Shown one piece after another: positions 36,835 to 47,785 of a stretch of 64,000 nucleotides of DNA. Source of the stretch: Aphelidium insulamus (lineage: Eukaryota; Aphelidiomycota; Aphelidea; Aphelidiaceae); assembly GCA_036784855.1 (NCBI GenBank), contig JAZDSV010000057.1, positions 1 through 64,000 of the forward strand. Reading direction: 5' to 3'. Position 1 is the stretch's first letter; each line of letters starts with the position of its first letter. The notes beneath the pieces were generated by a model. That model was not told the DNA's origin. It saw only the letters and a list, made by a program, of their open reading frames with translations, and made no database searches. The translations under genes and the position numbers were made by a program.

Positions 36835-38365
36835 TTATTGACGGTGCTCCACCCAGGCGTGCCGTGCATCGTCCCACTCCACGTCAAACAGTGTGTGCAT
36901 GAAGCGGGTGAAGAAGGCGGCATTGTCCACGCGCATCACCACGTCGATGGCGGGCGGCGGCGGGATGAGACAGTCGGGTCTTGATGATCGTCATCGCACT
37001 TGAGGCGCCACCGCCGCCCATCCACCACACAGGCGCCACGTGTCAGCGCGCCGATGGTGGTCTCCACGCGCACCGGCACCGTTATTGTCTTTAGCACGAT
37101 CGCCGGGTCCAGCATCACGCCCATGCACAGCGGGTCGTGCATGCCGAGCGAGGTGTGCCACGCAATCCTCGACTCGGCCGTGCGCTCGCTCTCAATAATC
37201 TATATGATTATACATATAGTATGTACATAAAAGTATAATATGCACGTACATCGACCAGGCGCGGCGGAGTCATGCGGTCATTCTCCACGCGGACCTCGGT
37301 GGCCAGATCGTGTGCCGTGGGGTGCGCCACACCGTCATCCGTGAGCGGCGGCGCCCCGGCATACTCGCGCTCATCCATAAACTCCCAGATTTGCTGGATG
37401 AAACCGGCCACGAATGCGGGCAGCGGCGAGTGTTGCGCAATGGGCAGCACATTGTGGTGGTAGGCGGCGTAGCGCAGACGACAGTTCTCCGTGACATCCA
37501 GCGGCACCAGCGTGACGGGCAGTCCCGCCGACAACACCGCATCGGCCGCCATCGGGTCGGCGTAGAAGTTGAACTCGGCCGACGGTGTGATGTTGCCGCC
37601 CGGCGTGGGGTGGTGCAGACAGCCGCCCATTATGTAGACGCGGTCCAGCCGGGTGGCCAGCAAGTGTTCCGTGTCCCGCTCCAGTGCCAGCGCCAAATTG
37701 GTGAGCGGTCCCAGCATGACCAGGGTTATTGTACGTGGTGGCGCCTCCCTGACCTGTCGCAGCAGTTCGTCGGAGGCATCCTTGCACTCGGACTGCACGT
37801 ACATGTCGCAGTCTGTGCGGCATGTTGTAGTTATACAGTGTTTATATATACATATATCTGCTATTACCGTTAATAACCATCTCCGCGGGCAGCTTGAAGG
37901 CGCCCAGAATGCGTGCCACATCCACATCGGTCATTCCGCCCAGGCCATTGGCGCCGTGAGCGTACTCGGCATTGTCGGCCCTGGCATTGTTGGACTTGTC
38001 ACGCATCACATGCAGCGGCTGCGCGGCGCCCATTGCCACCACGGGCCGTGCCAGCATGGCTACCCATATGAGTGTATTTATAGAGCAGCAGCACATATGG
38101 ACATACACTTGTCGCCGCGGAGACGGTGGTGGTGGTGCATCACGCGCAGACAGTTGAACAGGTTCTGCGTGGCATTGTGGAGCGATGTGTTCCCGTTCAC
38201 GGTGAGGATGGCGCGCACGTCCACCTCCCCGCTCAGCATGGCGTACAGTATGGCCAGCCTGCGTGGAGTGGGTGAGCATGTTTGCCGGTGTGGAGCCGCC
38301 ACTATCACCTCCACTCACACATCGTCCACGCCGGGATCAGTGTCAATGATGACGGCGCGGGCCAT
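36835..38365 (-). CDS. Inosine-uridine-type nucleoside hydrolase; one frameshift
   Basis: Exons 38365-38319, 38258-38107, 38059-37868, 37812-37250 and 37199-36835. The N-terminal MARAVIIDTDPGVDDVLAIL contains the DTDPGxDD calcium-binding cluster of the family, followed by AILTVNGN, HGANGLGG, VMLGPLTNLALAL, YIMGG and MHDPLCMGVMLDP. These enzymes split ribonucleosides into base and ribose in purine and pyrimidine salvage. The summed exons are one base short of a multiple of three. The frame changes near 36970 (TGTCTCATCCC), after which IPPPPAIDVVMRVDNAAFF continues to the stop. The junction after DK at 38107 was chosen as a GTATGT donor because it alone keeps MLARPVVAMG in frame. No export signal was seen, so it is probably cytosolic. 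Confidence 0.88.
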
Positions 38366-39002
38366 GTCACTGTCAGACGGTGGCTATAATGTGAAGTGAT
38401 GTACTATATGTGTATGTGTGACATGTGTAATAGCTGATGTACTATGCGTACAGGCTGCGTACATTATCAGCGAGGCTTTATCGTGTGTGCAGTGCTGAAC
38501 CAACCACCAGCCACCAAGCCAACTGAGAGCCGGCACAATGCACTTCGATGAGGCAGAATAGAAAGCAGACAATTTCTGAAACCGTGCGTGTGTCTGTCTG
38601 TGCGCATGTCACCATCAGCTAAGGTTGATGCATTGTTAAGAATTGCACACCGTTCATATGCAGTACGGCAGCAAGAAGAGTACCTGAGCACTGTGCAGTA
38701 TTATAGAGATTATTTTAGTAGGTTAGCTGAAATACAAGATGCAGAGCCACCAAACGATCAAACTATGACCGAGACAATAGGGACTTGACTATCATCAGGG
38801 AGCGAGTCTTCAATGGGCATCACTGGAGGCAGGTTTTCGATGATATAACATTTGAAGGGGGGGATAATATGTGAATTGACAACGACGACACATACACAAA
38901 ATACCAGTCGTATAAGCGATAGTAGTGAGTTTATTGTACGGCTTCGACACTTGGCGCAGCATACAGTCGACACAATACTTCGATCGACTGCAACGCGGCC
39001 AT
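38366..39002. other. Intergenic, one short unassigned ORF
   Basis: Mostly without recognisable features. A 60-codon ORF on the + strand at 38606 to 38788 (MSPSAKVDALLRIAHRSY...) has no known match, and its AT-richer codon use differs from the neighbours. A G-rich tract at about 38855 to 38870 follows it. It is too weak to call as a gene. Confidence 0.4.
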
Positions 39003-39051
39003 TTACACGCGCGACGGGTACAACATCTAGGTGAGTAATGTTAATAATGTA

Positions 39052-39088
<37 letters not shown>

Positions 39089-39550
39089 GGCTACATGTGA
39101 CATGGGATAGTATAAATTGCCCCATGTACGCACCACTCGGACTGACGCGCCCATCGTTCGCGCGGGCAGGCTGTGACGGAAACGGGCGCGCACCACACCG
39201 CTGTTGCCGTGCGGGCGCGAGATACGGCCCCAGATGACGCGGATCTTGCTGCCGTCGATTTCTCGCTTGGCGCGGTACACGTACGCCACGCGCTTGCCCA
39301 GGTAAAAATCGGTATCTTGTTGAATGTCAGTGTGTGCAGTTCCGGCCAGGTATGCAACACTCTAGAGTATGTACCTTCACGGGACTTGACGCCCTCAATC
39401 TCCAGCAGGGAGACGTTGACCTGCTGGTTGCACTTGGAGCGCTTGTAGCCCAGCACCTTGCCCTTGGAGTAGAGACTGCAGTGAGGATAATTGTGAGTGT
39501 ACGGCATATGTACACGTCACGCAGTATAAGTACCGGACTGGCTGTGACAT
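39003..39550 (-). CDS. Ribosomal protein eL33 (L35A)
   Basis: Exons 39550-39534, 39475-39375, 39315-39134 and 39026-39003 give 107 residues, the family length. It is a structural protein of the large cytosolic ribosomal subunit. Diagnostic stretches are [62 protein letters not shown] and the C-terminal MLYPSRV. The first coding exon has 17 nt and the last 24 nt. The last intron (107 bp) contains a TA microsatellite at about 39057 to 39084. Confidence 0.96.
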
Positions 39551-40122
39551 GGCGGTTGTGGGGTGATGTAGAGAGCGGATGGATGGTGGGGTCAGTGGTA
39601 GCAGTGCTGGATGGTTGCTGGCTGATCAGTCAGCCAATCAGCGTCGATGTAGCATTTCGCTCTTTTAATGCACTGCACTTGGGCTGCACTTAAGCAGATA
39701 CCATCAATTCAGTGGCGCTTCAACCAAATGAACATTTGCGTACTATTGCATTGATATCAGCAGCTACGTTTACTCGGTGAAATGAGGGCCAACTCCTCCG
39801 TGTCCTTGTGTATGTCAAGTGACAATATTCACTTACAGCTCCAAGCTACTGGCCTTCTGTGACAAGGTCTGGTGAACCAGTTAATCAGATCAAATCAAAG
39901 CCTGGTTGTGTTGTGGCCAAGAAGCGGATTTTGATGCCGTCAAGTCAAGATGTATCGTGACCAATGCGCGCTGGCTGATTGAAATGTCGATCGCCCAATT
40001 ACAATGGCCGCTGATACAATCGCACCAATAATTGGCGTGGATTCAATCGGCGGCTCGATCACTGATCGCAATCATTCGAGTACTTAAAGTAGCTGTTTTG
40101 TCATCTTCCTCCAAGTGCAATT
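39551..40122. other. Intergenic, divergent promoters
   Basis: The segment 39980 to 40075 is dense in CAAT/ATTG and ATCG words (CGATCGCCCAATTACAATGG, CCAATAATTGGCG), resembling the promoters of other secreted-protein genes here. No coding sequence was seen. Confidence 0.5.
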
Positions 40123-41666
40123 ATGCTCTTAACTTCTTTGGCAGCATTAATCACGGCGCTGTTGCCTATTGTCGCGCTTGCTGATGGTAACAACGGCGCG
40201 TAAACTTGTTTTGCTGCGAAATGATAATCGTGCCTAGAATATGAATGGAGGTTTGTCGGTACCTTCATGAATGCCCGCAACGAGGCTGAGGGCGAAATGA
40301 TGATATATTCGCTCGCTCGATTGAATTTTGATATTATTCCAGGACAACGTGCAGGGGAAAATACGTATACTTTACGCAAAATTCAGCCTGACGAGGAAGA
40401 TAAAAGAATGAGACGTTCGGTGGCACCAATGGAGGTGTTATCCTGGGAAGAAAGTTTTTCGAGTTCCCCCTATGCGTACAAGGTGCGCTTCATGATGGGA
40501 TACACGAAGAAATTCAGCCTTCGTCTCTACAAACTTTTGCCATCAGGGGGCGAGCAAAGAATCACTGAATCACCGACGTATGAACGAGGTCTGTATTCTG
40601 TAATGATCAGTTCCATATTGATAAATTTTTATAGTTGACAATGGTGACTCTAGTACTCCCGAATGGAAAGATTTGTCAGCGGTTGACGACAACTTACCAC
40701 CGTCATATCATTCAATAATGGCATCTCGAAATGCCGCAAGTGACTTTTCTTGGAAGCTTCTAAGTGCCGATGAAAGTGGGAGCACTGCCATGATCATTTT
40801 ATCATCCACAGAAGAACTGGACTTTAATCATGTGCTTTTGCAATTTGCAGATATGGATCGACGAAAATTTTTGCTACTCGGTGACGGCCTCATCTCGCAG
40901 GAAGAGATCCAAAAATACAATGGCAAACATAACTATTTGTTGAAATTTAAAACTGGCGGTGCATCAAGATTCTCTCTTTCGCTACACAAAGTAACTTTGT
41001 ATGGCGCGGTTAACGAATTGGCATCCGCAAACTTTGACATTGCAAAAGGTACAATATTTCATAAGTAGGCATTATCATCAATTCTAATCATTTAATCATT
41101 TTAATCAAGATTTTCCATCGCCATACACTTCAAATCAAGTTCAACAACAGGATGATCGTGTTCGTGCTGAAACTGATCCAAGCCCATCGACTGGTGCTTC
41201 TTCATCCATCTCTGCTTTCAACATGTTTGACGAGTACATCAATGCTGAGGAGCGGCGTAGGAATGAACAACTGGCAATGCTGGAAGAACTCGCTAAAGAG
41301 CGACCTGATCTGGTCGGTACTCGCACTTGGCAAGAAATGATGGACTTGTTCAATAACGACAACAATGAAGCAAAAAAAACCCCCGACATGCCCTATCCAA
41401 ATCAGCCAGACAGTGTAGCACGCCGACCAAGTTCTGCAAGCGCTGACGACGAAGTATTCAACAGCTTGTATGGTGAAGTGCCAATGAGATCACGCATCCA
41501 AGAAATAGCACGCCAACGCGACGCTGGAACGGCTGCCATGGCGGCACGGAACGAACAGCTTAATCGGGAATTGAGAAGCACTAATCCATTCGACGACATC
41601 AATAACTTGCCCGATGACTACACCGACGGTTACAATCCATTCAGCAACATGAAATCCGCAAGCTGA
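40123..41666 (+). CDS. Secreted protein of unknown function
   Basis: Exons 40123-40186, 40238-40588, 40635-41048 and 41110-41666 give 461 residues with consistent phases. The first exon encodes a clear signal peptide (MLLTSLAALITALLPIVALA). The middle holds two similar segments: KVRFMMGYTKKFSLRLYKLL (about residue 120) and LLKFKTGGASRFSLSLHKVT (about 265), suggesting two copies of a beta-rich domain of about 140 residues. The C-terminal third is charged and probably helical (FDEYINAEERRRNEQLAMLE), ending in an Asn/Asp-rich tail. I recognise no family, and no transmembrane or ER-retention signal is visible. Confidence 0.75.
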
Positions 41667-41831
41667 TAGCAGCGACACTTGACAGTATTCACACATCTTG
41701 TCTTGACAATAAATTCAATGCGTTAATCACATTTAATATTTACTTGCAGACTTGGGGATGATACATATTCCGTGGGAATTTCATTCCCGTGTCTGCTGCC
41801 TCACAGCACATCTTCACACAATACATACAAT

Positions 41832-43530
41832 ATGCAGAGCGGCGACCAGAGCGGCGACGGCGGCCTGGACGCTGGCTTTGGCGACATGCTCCCGTTTGCC
41901 GACCCTGCCTGGTACCAGCCGGGGTGGCAGTCTCCATACTGTTAGTGTGCACATGCACTGACTCCCACAAGTTGCGTACACACAGCTGCACTCACACCGC
42001 GACCGCAGTCGACGAGAGCCACGCCCGACTGCGCGCCTATGCCCGCCAGTTCGTGGACGAGCACATCATGCCGTACTGCGGCGAGTGGAGCGAGCGCAAT
42101 GACTGCCAGTGGAACCGGCCGCTACTGCGCAAACTCGCCGACGCCCAGCTGCTGCCCGGCATGCTCGGCATCTTTCCCTGGCCCACCCAGTTCACGTCCA
42201 TTGTGGCAAGTAGTGTCTGTAGTGTATGGTGTCTGTCTGTGTGTGTATCGCATGTTTATACGTGTGGTGTGTAATACTTGTCAACACTCTGTCACAGCCA
42301 CCGTGTGGAATCAGCGTGGAACAGTGGGACCCGTTCCACGAGCTGGTGGTGCAGGATGAAATCGCTCGCTGTGCCTCGGGCGGTGTCATGCTGGGCATGG
42401 CTGGTACGTCTATTATATATACTTGTATATCATTTTGACAATACAGGTTATGGGATCGCACTGCCGCCCGTGTTGCACTTTGGCAGCGAGATGTTGCGCG
42501 AAAAGGTGCGCGATGTCGTGGAGGGCCGCAAGTGCATCTGTCTGGCCATCACGGAACCGTACGCTGGCTCTGATGTGGCGGGCATCCGGTGCACGGCCAC
42601 TCTCTCTGCTGATGGGACGCATTTCACCGTGAGCGGCGAGAAAAAGTGGATCAGCAACGCCGTCTTCTCCGACTACTTTACCGTGGCCGTGCGGTGTGTA
42701 TATGAGTATAATAATATTAATATCTATTAACATTGTTACAGAACGGGCGGCAAGGGCATGGAGGGCATATCGCTGCTGCTGCTGGAAAAGTCCATGCCGG
42801 GCATCGAGTGCCGGTTCATGAAGATGCAGGGCTCGTGGGGCAGCGGCACCACATACATCACCTTTGACAACGTAAAAGTGCCTCGCGAGAATCTCATTGG
42901 CAAGCTGAACAGCGGCTTCAAATATGTCATGTACAAGTATGTTGTGATTAATTGCATGTTTATGTGCTTATATCGATACCCATGCAGCTTCAACCACGAG
43001 CGACTGGCTGGAATTATTCACGCTGTGCGCTTCTGTCGCGAACTGATACGCGACTCCCTGCTGCACGTGCACCAGCGGGAAGCATTTGGCAAGAAGCTGG
43101 CCGACAGTATGTGGCATATCTGATATTAGATTCTGCGATATACATACATACATAAATCACATGTGCAGACCAGGTGGTGAGACAGAAACTGGCGCACATG
43201 GCCAGGCAGATCGAGGCCACGCAAGGATGGCTGTTTGATCTGGTGTACCAGCTCAAAGTTATGCCGCGCGATCAGCAGCTACTGCGACTAGGTGGCCCGA
43301 CCGCACTGCTCAAGGCGCAAGCATCGCTCATGTTTGAGAACTGTGCGCGCGAGGCGTCACAACTGTTTGGCGGCCTGTCGTACACCCGCACCGGCAAGGG
43401 CGAACGTGTGGAGCGGCTCTATCGCGACGTCCGTGTCTGGGCCATTGGTGGCGGCAGCGAGGAGGTGATGCTGGACCTGGGCATCCGTCAGGCGATCAAG
43501 GTGTCCGAGTTGATGGGCGCTAGACTGTGA
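41832..43530 (+). CDS. Acyl-CoA dehydrogenase family protein
   Basis: Exons 41832-41940, 42009-42205, 42298-42403, 42447-42693, 42742-42936, 42988-43106 and 43169-43530 give 444 residues. FAD and substrate motifs are present: CLAITEPYAGSDVAGIR, VSGEKKWISNA, FDNVKVPRENLIG, FNHERLAGII and HQREAFGKKL. Near the C-terminus VWAIGGGSEEVMLDLGIRQ holds the Glu expected to serve as catalytic base in this subgroup. The reaction is alpha,beta-desaturation of an acyl-CoA; chain length cannot be told. The N-terminus (MQSGDQSGDGGLDAGFGDML) is acidic, so a mitochondrial presequence is not apparent. Intron 42206-42297 has a GC donor (GCAAGT), forced by the frame into PPCGISVEQW. Confidence 0.93.
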
Positions 43531-43650
43531 TATCATCGTGTTGCATCACTATCCAGCAATAATTGGGTCGCTTTGTGATTCTCTGATGCAATTGAATGTA
43601 ACATGTTTGACATGTATTGACAGTAGACTATATTACATATGTGTGTGTTC

Positions 43651-44162
43651 TCAATAGGCCCTGGCAGGTGGGCAGGTTGGATTGTTACTGCTAACGGTTT
43701 TGTCTGAAGGGGAAAAGGCAAAATTGCGCCAGAACACTTCATACGACGCCTCATTACCGCAGTACGTCGTAATACGTGCATCGAACTTTTTTTCTGCCTT
43801 GTTCCAGTCTTTCAAGGTTTGTAACGTGGTTTTTCCGACTAAATTAGTGTCCTTTTTGATGCAATACGTATGTGGAATCATTGCTGTACAATAATCATCG
43901 GAGAACTTGCCTCCACTGGATGGGTAGCATGTTAAGTCGTACAATCTCAAGCGGCCAGTCCCAATTTCTTTTGACTCGTCTACCGACAACTGTTGCGACA
44001 GGACCACACGGCATCGTTCGCCTTTCCAGTAACCTGGATGTTGCGGGACATGAACGATTGTCCCGGTGACGAAGTCATATCCTTGCTGTTGAAATTCATG
44101 CTTTTTGCACTGTGATGTACCGGCTACCGCTGCGACAACCAAACAAATCTTAAAAAGTGCAT
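43651..44162 (-). CDS. Small secreted Cys-containing protein, probable one-base frameshift in the signal
   Basis: The main frame encodes about 160 residues starting within a hydrophobic signal-like stretch (ICLVVAAVAGTSQC). The nearest ATG (44162) is one base out of frame: MHFLRF is read from it, with five T where six would join the ATG to the hydrophobic core. The mature part has about six Cys (SQCKKHEF, GERCRVV, YDLTCYPSSGG, DDYCTAMIPHTYC, TTYCGNEAS), consistent with disulphides outside the cell. No known family is recognised. Other host genes here show similar single-base homopolymer shifts, so an assembly error is plausible. Confidence 0.6.
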
Positions 44163-44493
44163 TTTACCGGGTCTTATTTCGACGAGCAGTCCGCAAACAG
44201 TCTTTATACCTGCCGGCTGATGGCGGCACAACAATATTAATTGCAATCAAATATTACGAAACGGCCAATCCGCACCGCTGCAAATGTGTACCCTCGGCAC
44301 CCAATCGCGGACGGGATAGTAGTGATGGGCACGAGGAGCCAAGGAGCCACTTGCCGAAGAGACAATGTGAGCATCTATAGTAATGTGTTGTATATTATGT
44401 AAATATTGAACATTGCTGAATTTAGCAAAGTGCAGCGCATTTGTGTTTAACTACAGTTAATTCCGACTCTATTTACACTACTGCGATACAACA
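44163..44493. other. Intergenic, divergent promoters
   Basis: On the minus strand it contains GCGATTGGG and GGATTGGCCG near 44255 to 44320, upstream of the secreted gene. No gene was seen. Confidence 0.5.
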
Positions 44494-45424
44494 ATGAGTG
44501 AGAACCGCGCCAAGATCGCCCCGTCACTGCTTGCTGGCGATTTCGCGCACCTGGCCGCCGAGTGTGAGCGCATGCTGGCTGCCGGTGCCGACTGGCTACA
44601 CGTGGACGTGATGGACGGGTGCGCGCTACTATACTATGCGTGTATGGCAGCTCACGCACTCACATACCTGCCGGCAGCCACTTTGTGCCCAACTTGACGT
44701 TAGGTGCACCGGTGGTCAAGTGCGTGCGCCGCGCCCTGGGTCCCGCCGCATATCTGGGTGCGTAGTAGCCATAAAATAACGTGTCAAACAGCTCTGACCC
44801 GCGCGCGCGCACACACGCAGACTGCCATTTGATGGTGTCGGAGCCGGGGCGCTGGGTGCAGGACTTTGCCGCTGCCGGCGCGTCTGGATTCACCTTTCAC
44901 GTGGAGGCCGTGCCCGGCAATGATGGTATATATTTATATATATTGTGTGTGTAATACACTGCGTATGTGTAATACACCGCATTCAGCGATGAGAGATCTG
45001 TGTGGCACGATACGCGAGGCTGGAATGCGCGTGGGTGTTGCCGTAAAGCCCGACACGGAGCTACGGGACACCTCGGTGTTGTGGTCTCTGCTGGTTGAGC
45101 AGCTGGTTGACATGGTCCTGATAATGACGGTGGAGCCGGGCTTTGGTGGGCAAAAGTTTCGCCCGGCCTGCGTGGAAAAGGTGAGATGTGTTGTTACAAG
45201 AAATAGTCTATTTCATACACACACATACATGTCAGGCCCGGCAAATACGCCAGCGGCACCCAGACATTGATGTACAGGTGGACGGCGGTCTAGACGGGGA
45301 CACGGTAGAGGTGGCGGCGCGTGCCGGGGCAAATGTTATCGTTGCTGGCTCCGCGATCTTTGGCGCCGCAGACCCCGCCTCCGTTATTGCCAAGATGCGC
45401 GCGGCTGTCAATGCGAGATGTTGA
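44494..45424 (+). CDS. rpe: Ribulose-phosphate 3-epimerase
   Basis: Exons 44494-44618, 44678-44758, 44822-44925, 44987-45180 and 45236-45424 give 230 residues, the normal length. The TIM-barrel enzyme interconverts ribulose 5-phosphate and xylulose 5-phosphate in the pentose phosphate pathway. The active-site landmarks are intact: [55 protein letters not shown] and VAGSAIF, including the two His and two Asp that bind the metal. All introns are GT-AG, 55 to 63 bp. Confidence 0.96.
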
Positions 45425-45827
45425 GTACAATATATAAATACTGTTACGTACGTCATTATACACTGTGCACACGCGTATCGGCTGTATCGGCGTGGACGAA
45501 ACGGTTGTCAACACGCCGCGTCCCTATGTACAACTGTCTTATGCAACGTGCATATAGATAGTTGTAGATCACACATACACGTACACCGACGGGGTCCAGC
45601 ATAAATAAAGTGTCGCACATACCACAATGAGCACATGGCCGTGCCTCATTGTATATTCCGTAGATGGAGTACAGTAAGGCACCGCGATAAATAGGCGAGG
45701 ATAAGTGGTTTAATGCTATCCAGTACTAACAGCACTTGACATCACCAAGTACCCGCGGCAGTGTCCGTAAACTCAGTGGCTAATATTATATATTATGCAA
45801 GTAACTATATATTCACTCTATGCACAG
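45425..45827. other. Intergenic, convergent 3' ends
   Basis: This lies between convergent genes. An AATAAA at about 45604 to 45609 is a likely poly(A) signal. Nothing else was seen. Confidence 0.5.
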
Positions 45828-46139
45828 TCAATTGTCAGAGTCGCCGTAGACGTGCTGCGTGGGTATGTAGAGCTTGCACAGCACGGTCAGCGCCTCAAAC
45901 TTGTCAATAATCTCGGCCCACAGCCACTCGGGGTGCTCCGTCTTGTAGATGAGCAGCGTGTCACGCTCAGTCACCACCACCCCAGTGTCGGGTGAGTGGA
46001 AGGGGGTGTGCACGCGTGCCAGCACCCGGCGCCTGCTCTTGTCCACGCGCCACACATGCTCGCGAATTATCTCTGGTTGCTGTGGTTGCTGTTGTTGCTG
46101 TGGATGTGTCTGTAGATGTTGCTGTGACTGTGTGGCCAT
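45828..46139 (-). CDS. Small conserved-looking protein, unknown
   Basis: Single exon, 103 residues. The start is Gln-rich (QQHLQTHPQQQQQPQQP); the rest is a compact charged and aromatic segment (HVWRVDKSRRRVLARVHTPF, TERDTLLIYKTEHPEWLWAE). The WLWAE ending after an acidic/aliphatic stretch vaguely resembles an SH3-type beta barrel, but the match is weak. It has no signal peptide or membrane segment. It is read here as a gene because the composition is ordered and it starts with a good ATG, divergent from the PQ-loop gene. Confidence 0.5.
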   Translation of the reverse strand: MATQSQQHLQTHPQQQQQPQQPEIIREHVWRVDKSRRRVLARVHTPFHSPDTGVVVTERDTLLIYKTEHPEWLWAEIIDKFEALTVLCKLYIPTQHVYGDSDN

Positions 46140-46307
46140 GTCGATTGTTACTGCTGTTGATTAGCTTGTTATGTATTGCAAGTAAGCACGAGTGAAATAT
46201 TGGCAACAGGCCAATCGGAGACTGTTTTTCTCTGCAAGCTTATTGCAGTGTTTGCGCGCCCAGACAGACAGACAGACAGACATCACACAGACACCCAAAC
46301 ACTCTGC

Positions 46308-47627
46308 ATGCCGGAACAATGTCCGGTGCAGAACGCCGATGGACTGCCATACATATACTGGGTGTGGGCGGTGTTTGGCGAGTGTGTCTACACGCACCGT
46401 GAGCTGGCCGCTCTCCTCACCGGCATGTCGAGCATAATGTTTTGGGTGTGCGCCCAGTTTCCGTACGTGCGTCGTCGTATATGTAGCGTCTGACTCACTG
46501 TGTATTCCACTCACTCACTTTTACATCCCATGGCAGCCAGCTCATTGAGAACTTTAGGCGGCAGCGCGCCGAGTCCCTCAGCTGGCTCTTCATCGCCGTC
46601 TGGCTCCTCGGTGACATATCCAACCTGGCCGGCTGCCTGATGACGGGCCAGTTGCCCTTCCAGACCTATCTGGCCACCTATTTCGTGGTGATGGACGGGT
46701 CGCTGATGCTGCAGTGGCTCTACTACACGTTTGTGTTCCGGCGCCTCCATGTGGCCGCCGGCTCCGATGATGAGAGCACGCCGCTGCTCTATGAGGATCT
46801 GGCTGTGTCTGGCCGGGGTGGCAGTCGTGCCTCCACGTGGCGATCTACGCGGAGCTACCACGATGACACTGGATACCGACAACATCATCGCCATCACACG
46901 TCCGCCACTGATACACGCCACCACATGGACAGAAACAGCCGATCCAGCCGGTCACTGAGCCGTATAAGCAGCGCCGGGTCACTGTCACCGCTGACAGAGT
47001 CACAGCGACTGGTGGCACCGGCAAGGAGCGCGTCATCACGGAGCAGCCGTCACTCGATATTCTTCTCGGTGTCGGTGCTGATGGTGATTGCCATGTCGAC
47101 TGTCGCGGAAGGCATGGACTCCTCTAGAGTCGCCTTATCAGCATCATCACTAGCCACGAATACCAGCAGTGTAACAGGCGCTATACCCGATCAAACTAAG
47201 CAGGCAGTGCTACCTTCGTCTTATGGCCACGAAGATGAGCCGCGGCGCGATGGCGATGTGTATGCACTTGGCCAAGCATTTGCGTGGATGTCACTGGCCT
47301 GCTATCTCTTCTCGCGCCTGCCCCAAGCCTACAAGAATGTATGTATGCATAAACACTGTATGCCCATTTATACTTACCCACCACTTTTTGCAGTACCAGC
47401 GCTCATCGGTGGTCGGGTTGTCCATCTGGCTGTTCATATTCGCGGTGCTGGGCAACAGCACCTACTGCATCAGCATATTCCTCAAATCGACCGACGCCGA
47501 CTTCCTGCTCAACACACTGCCGTACATACTGGGCAGTGCCGGCACACTGCTCTTTGACCTGTTCATCTTTGCGCAGTACTGCTACTTTAACGGGCGGTCC
47601 AAGCGGCATGCCGTACTGCTCCTCTAG
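46308..47627 (+). CDS. PQ-loop repeat transporter (YPQ1/PQLC2-like lysosomal amino-acid exporter)
   Basis: Exons 46308-46462, 46537-47338 and 47394-47627 give 396 residues. Two PQ-loop repeats are visible: CAQFPQLIENFRRQ near residue 50 and SRLPQAYKNYQR near 318, each followed by hydrophobic helices (SLSWLFIAVWLLGDISN; VVGLSIWLFIFAVLGN). About seven membrane segments and a long Ser/Arg-rich cytosolic loop of ~150 residues match yeast YPQ1-3 and human PQLC2, which export cationic amino acids from vacuole or lysosome. The loop between the halves contains an acidic STPLLYEDL of the dileucine type. The donor GTACGT at 46463 was chosen because it restores the first PQ dipeptide. Confidence 0.9.
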
Positions 47628-47785
47628 CCTTAAGTCTCGCTGTGCATACAATAGATACACTATAGAGATAGTATTTGTAAATGGATGATATTGCATATAC
47701 AGGAGAGTGCAATTAATTGCATAGCAGGAGAAAGAGATTTAACATGCAACGGCCACAATCTATTACTGCCAACAGACAGGCAATG

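Noticed and set aside
38600-38880. Possible LTR-retroelement remnant (short AT-richer ORF followed by a G-rich tract)
   Set aside because: The G-rich tract resembles a polypurine tract, but no terminal repeats, protease, reverse transcriptase or integrase segment could be recognised.
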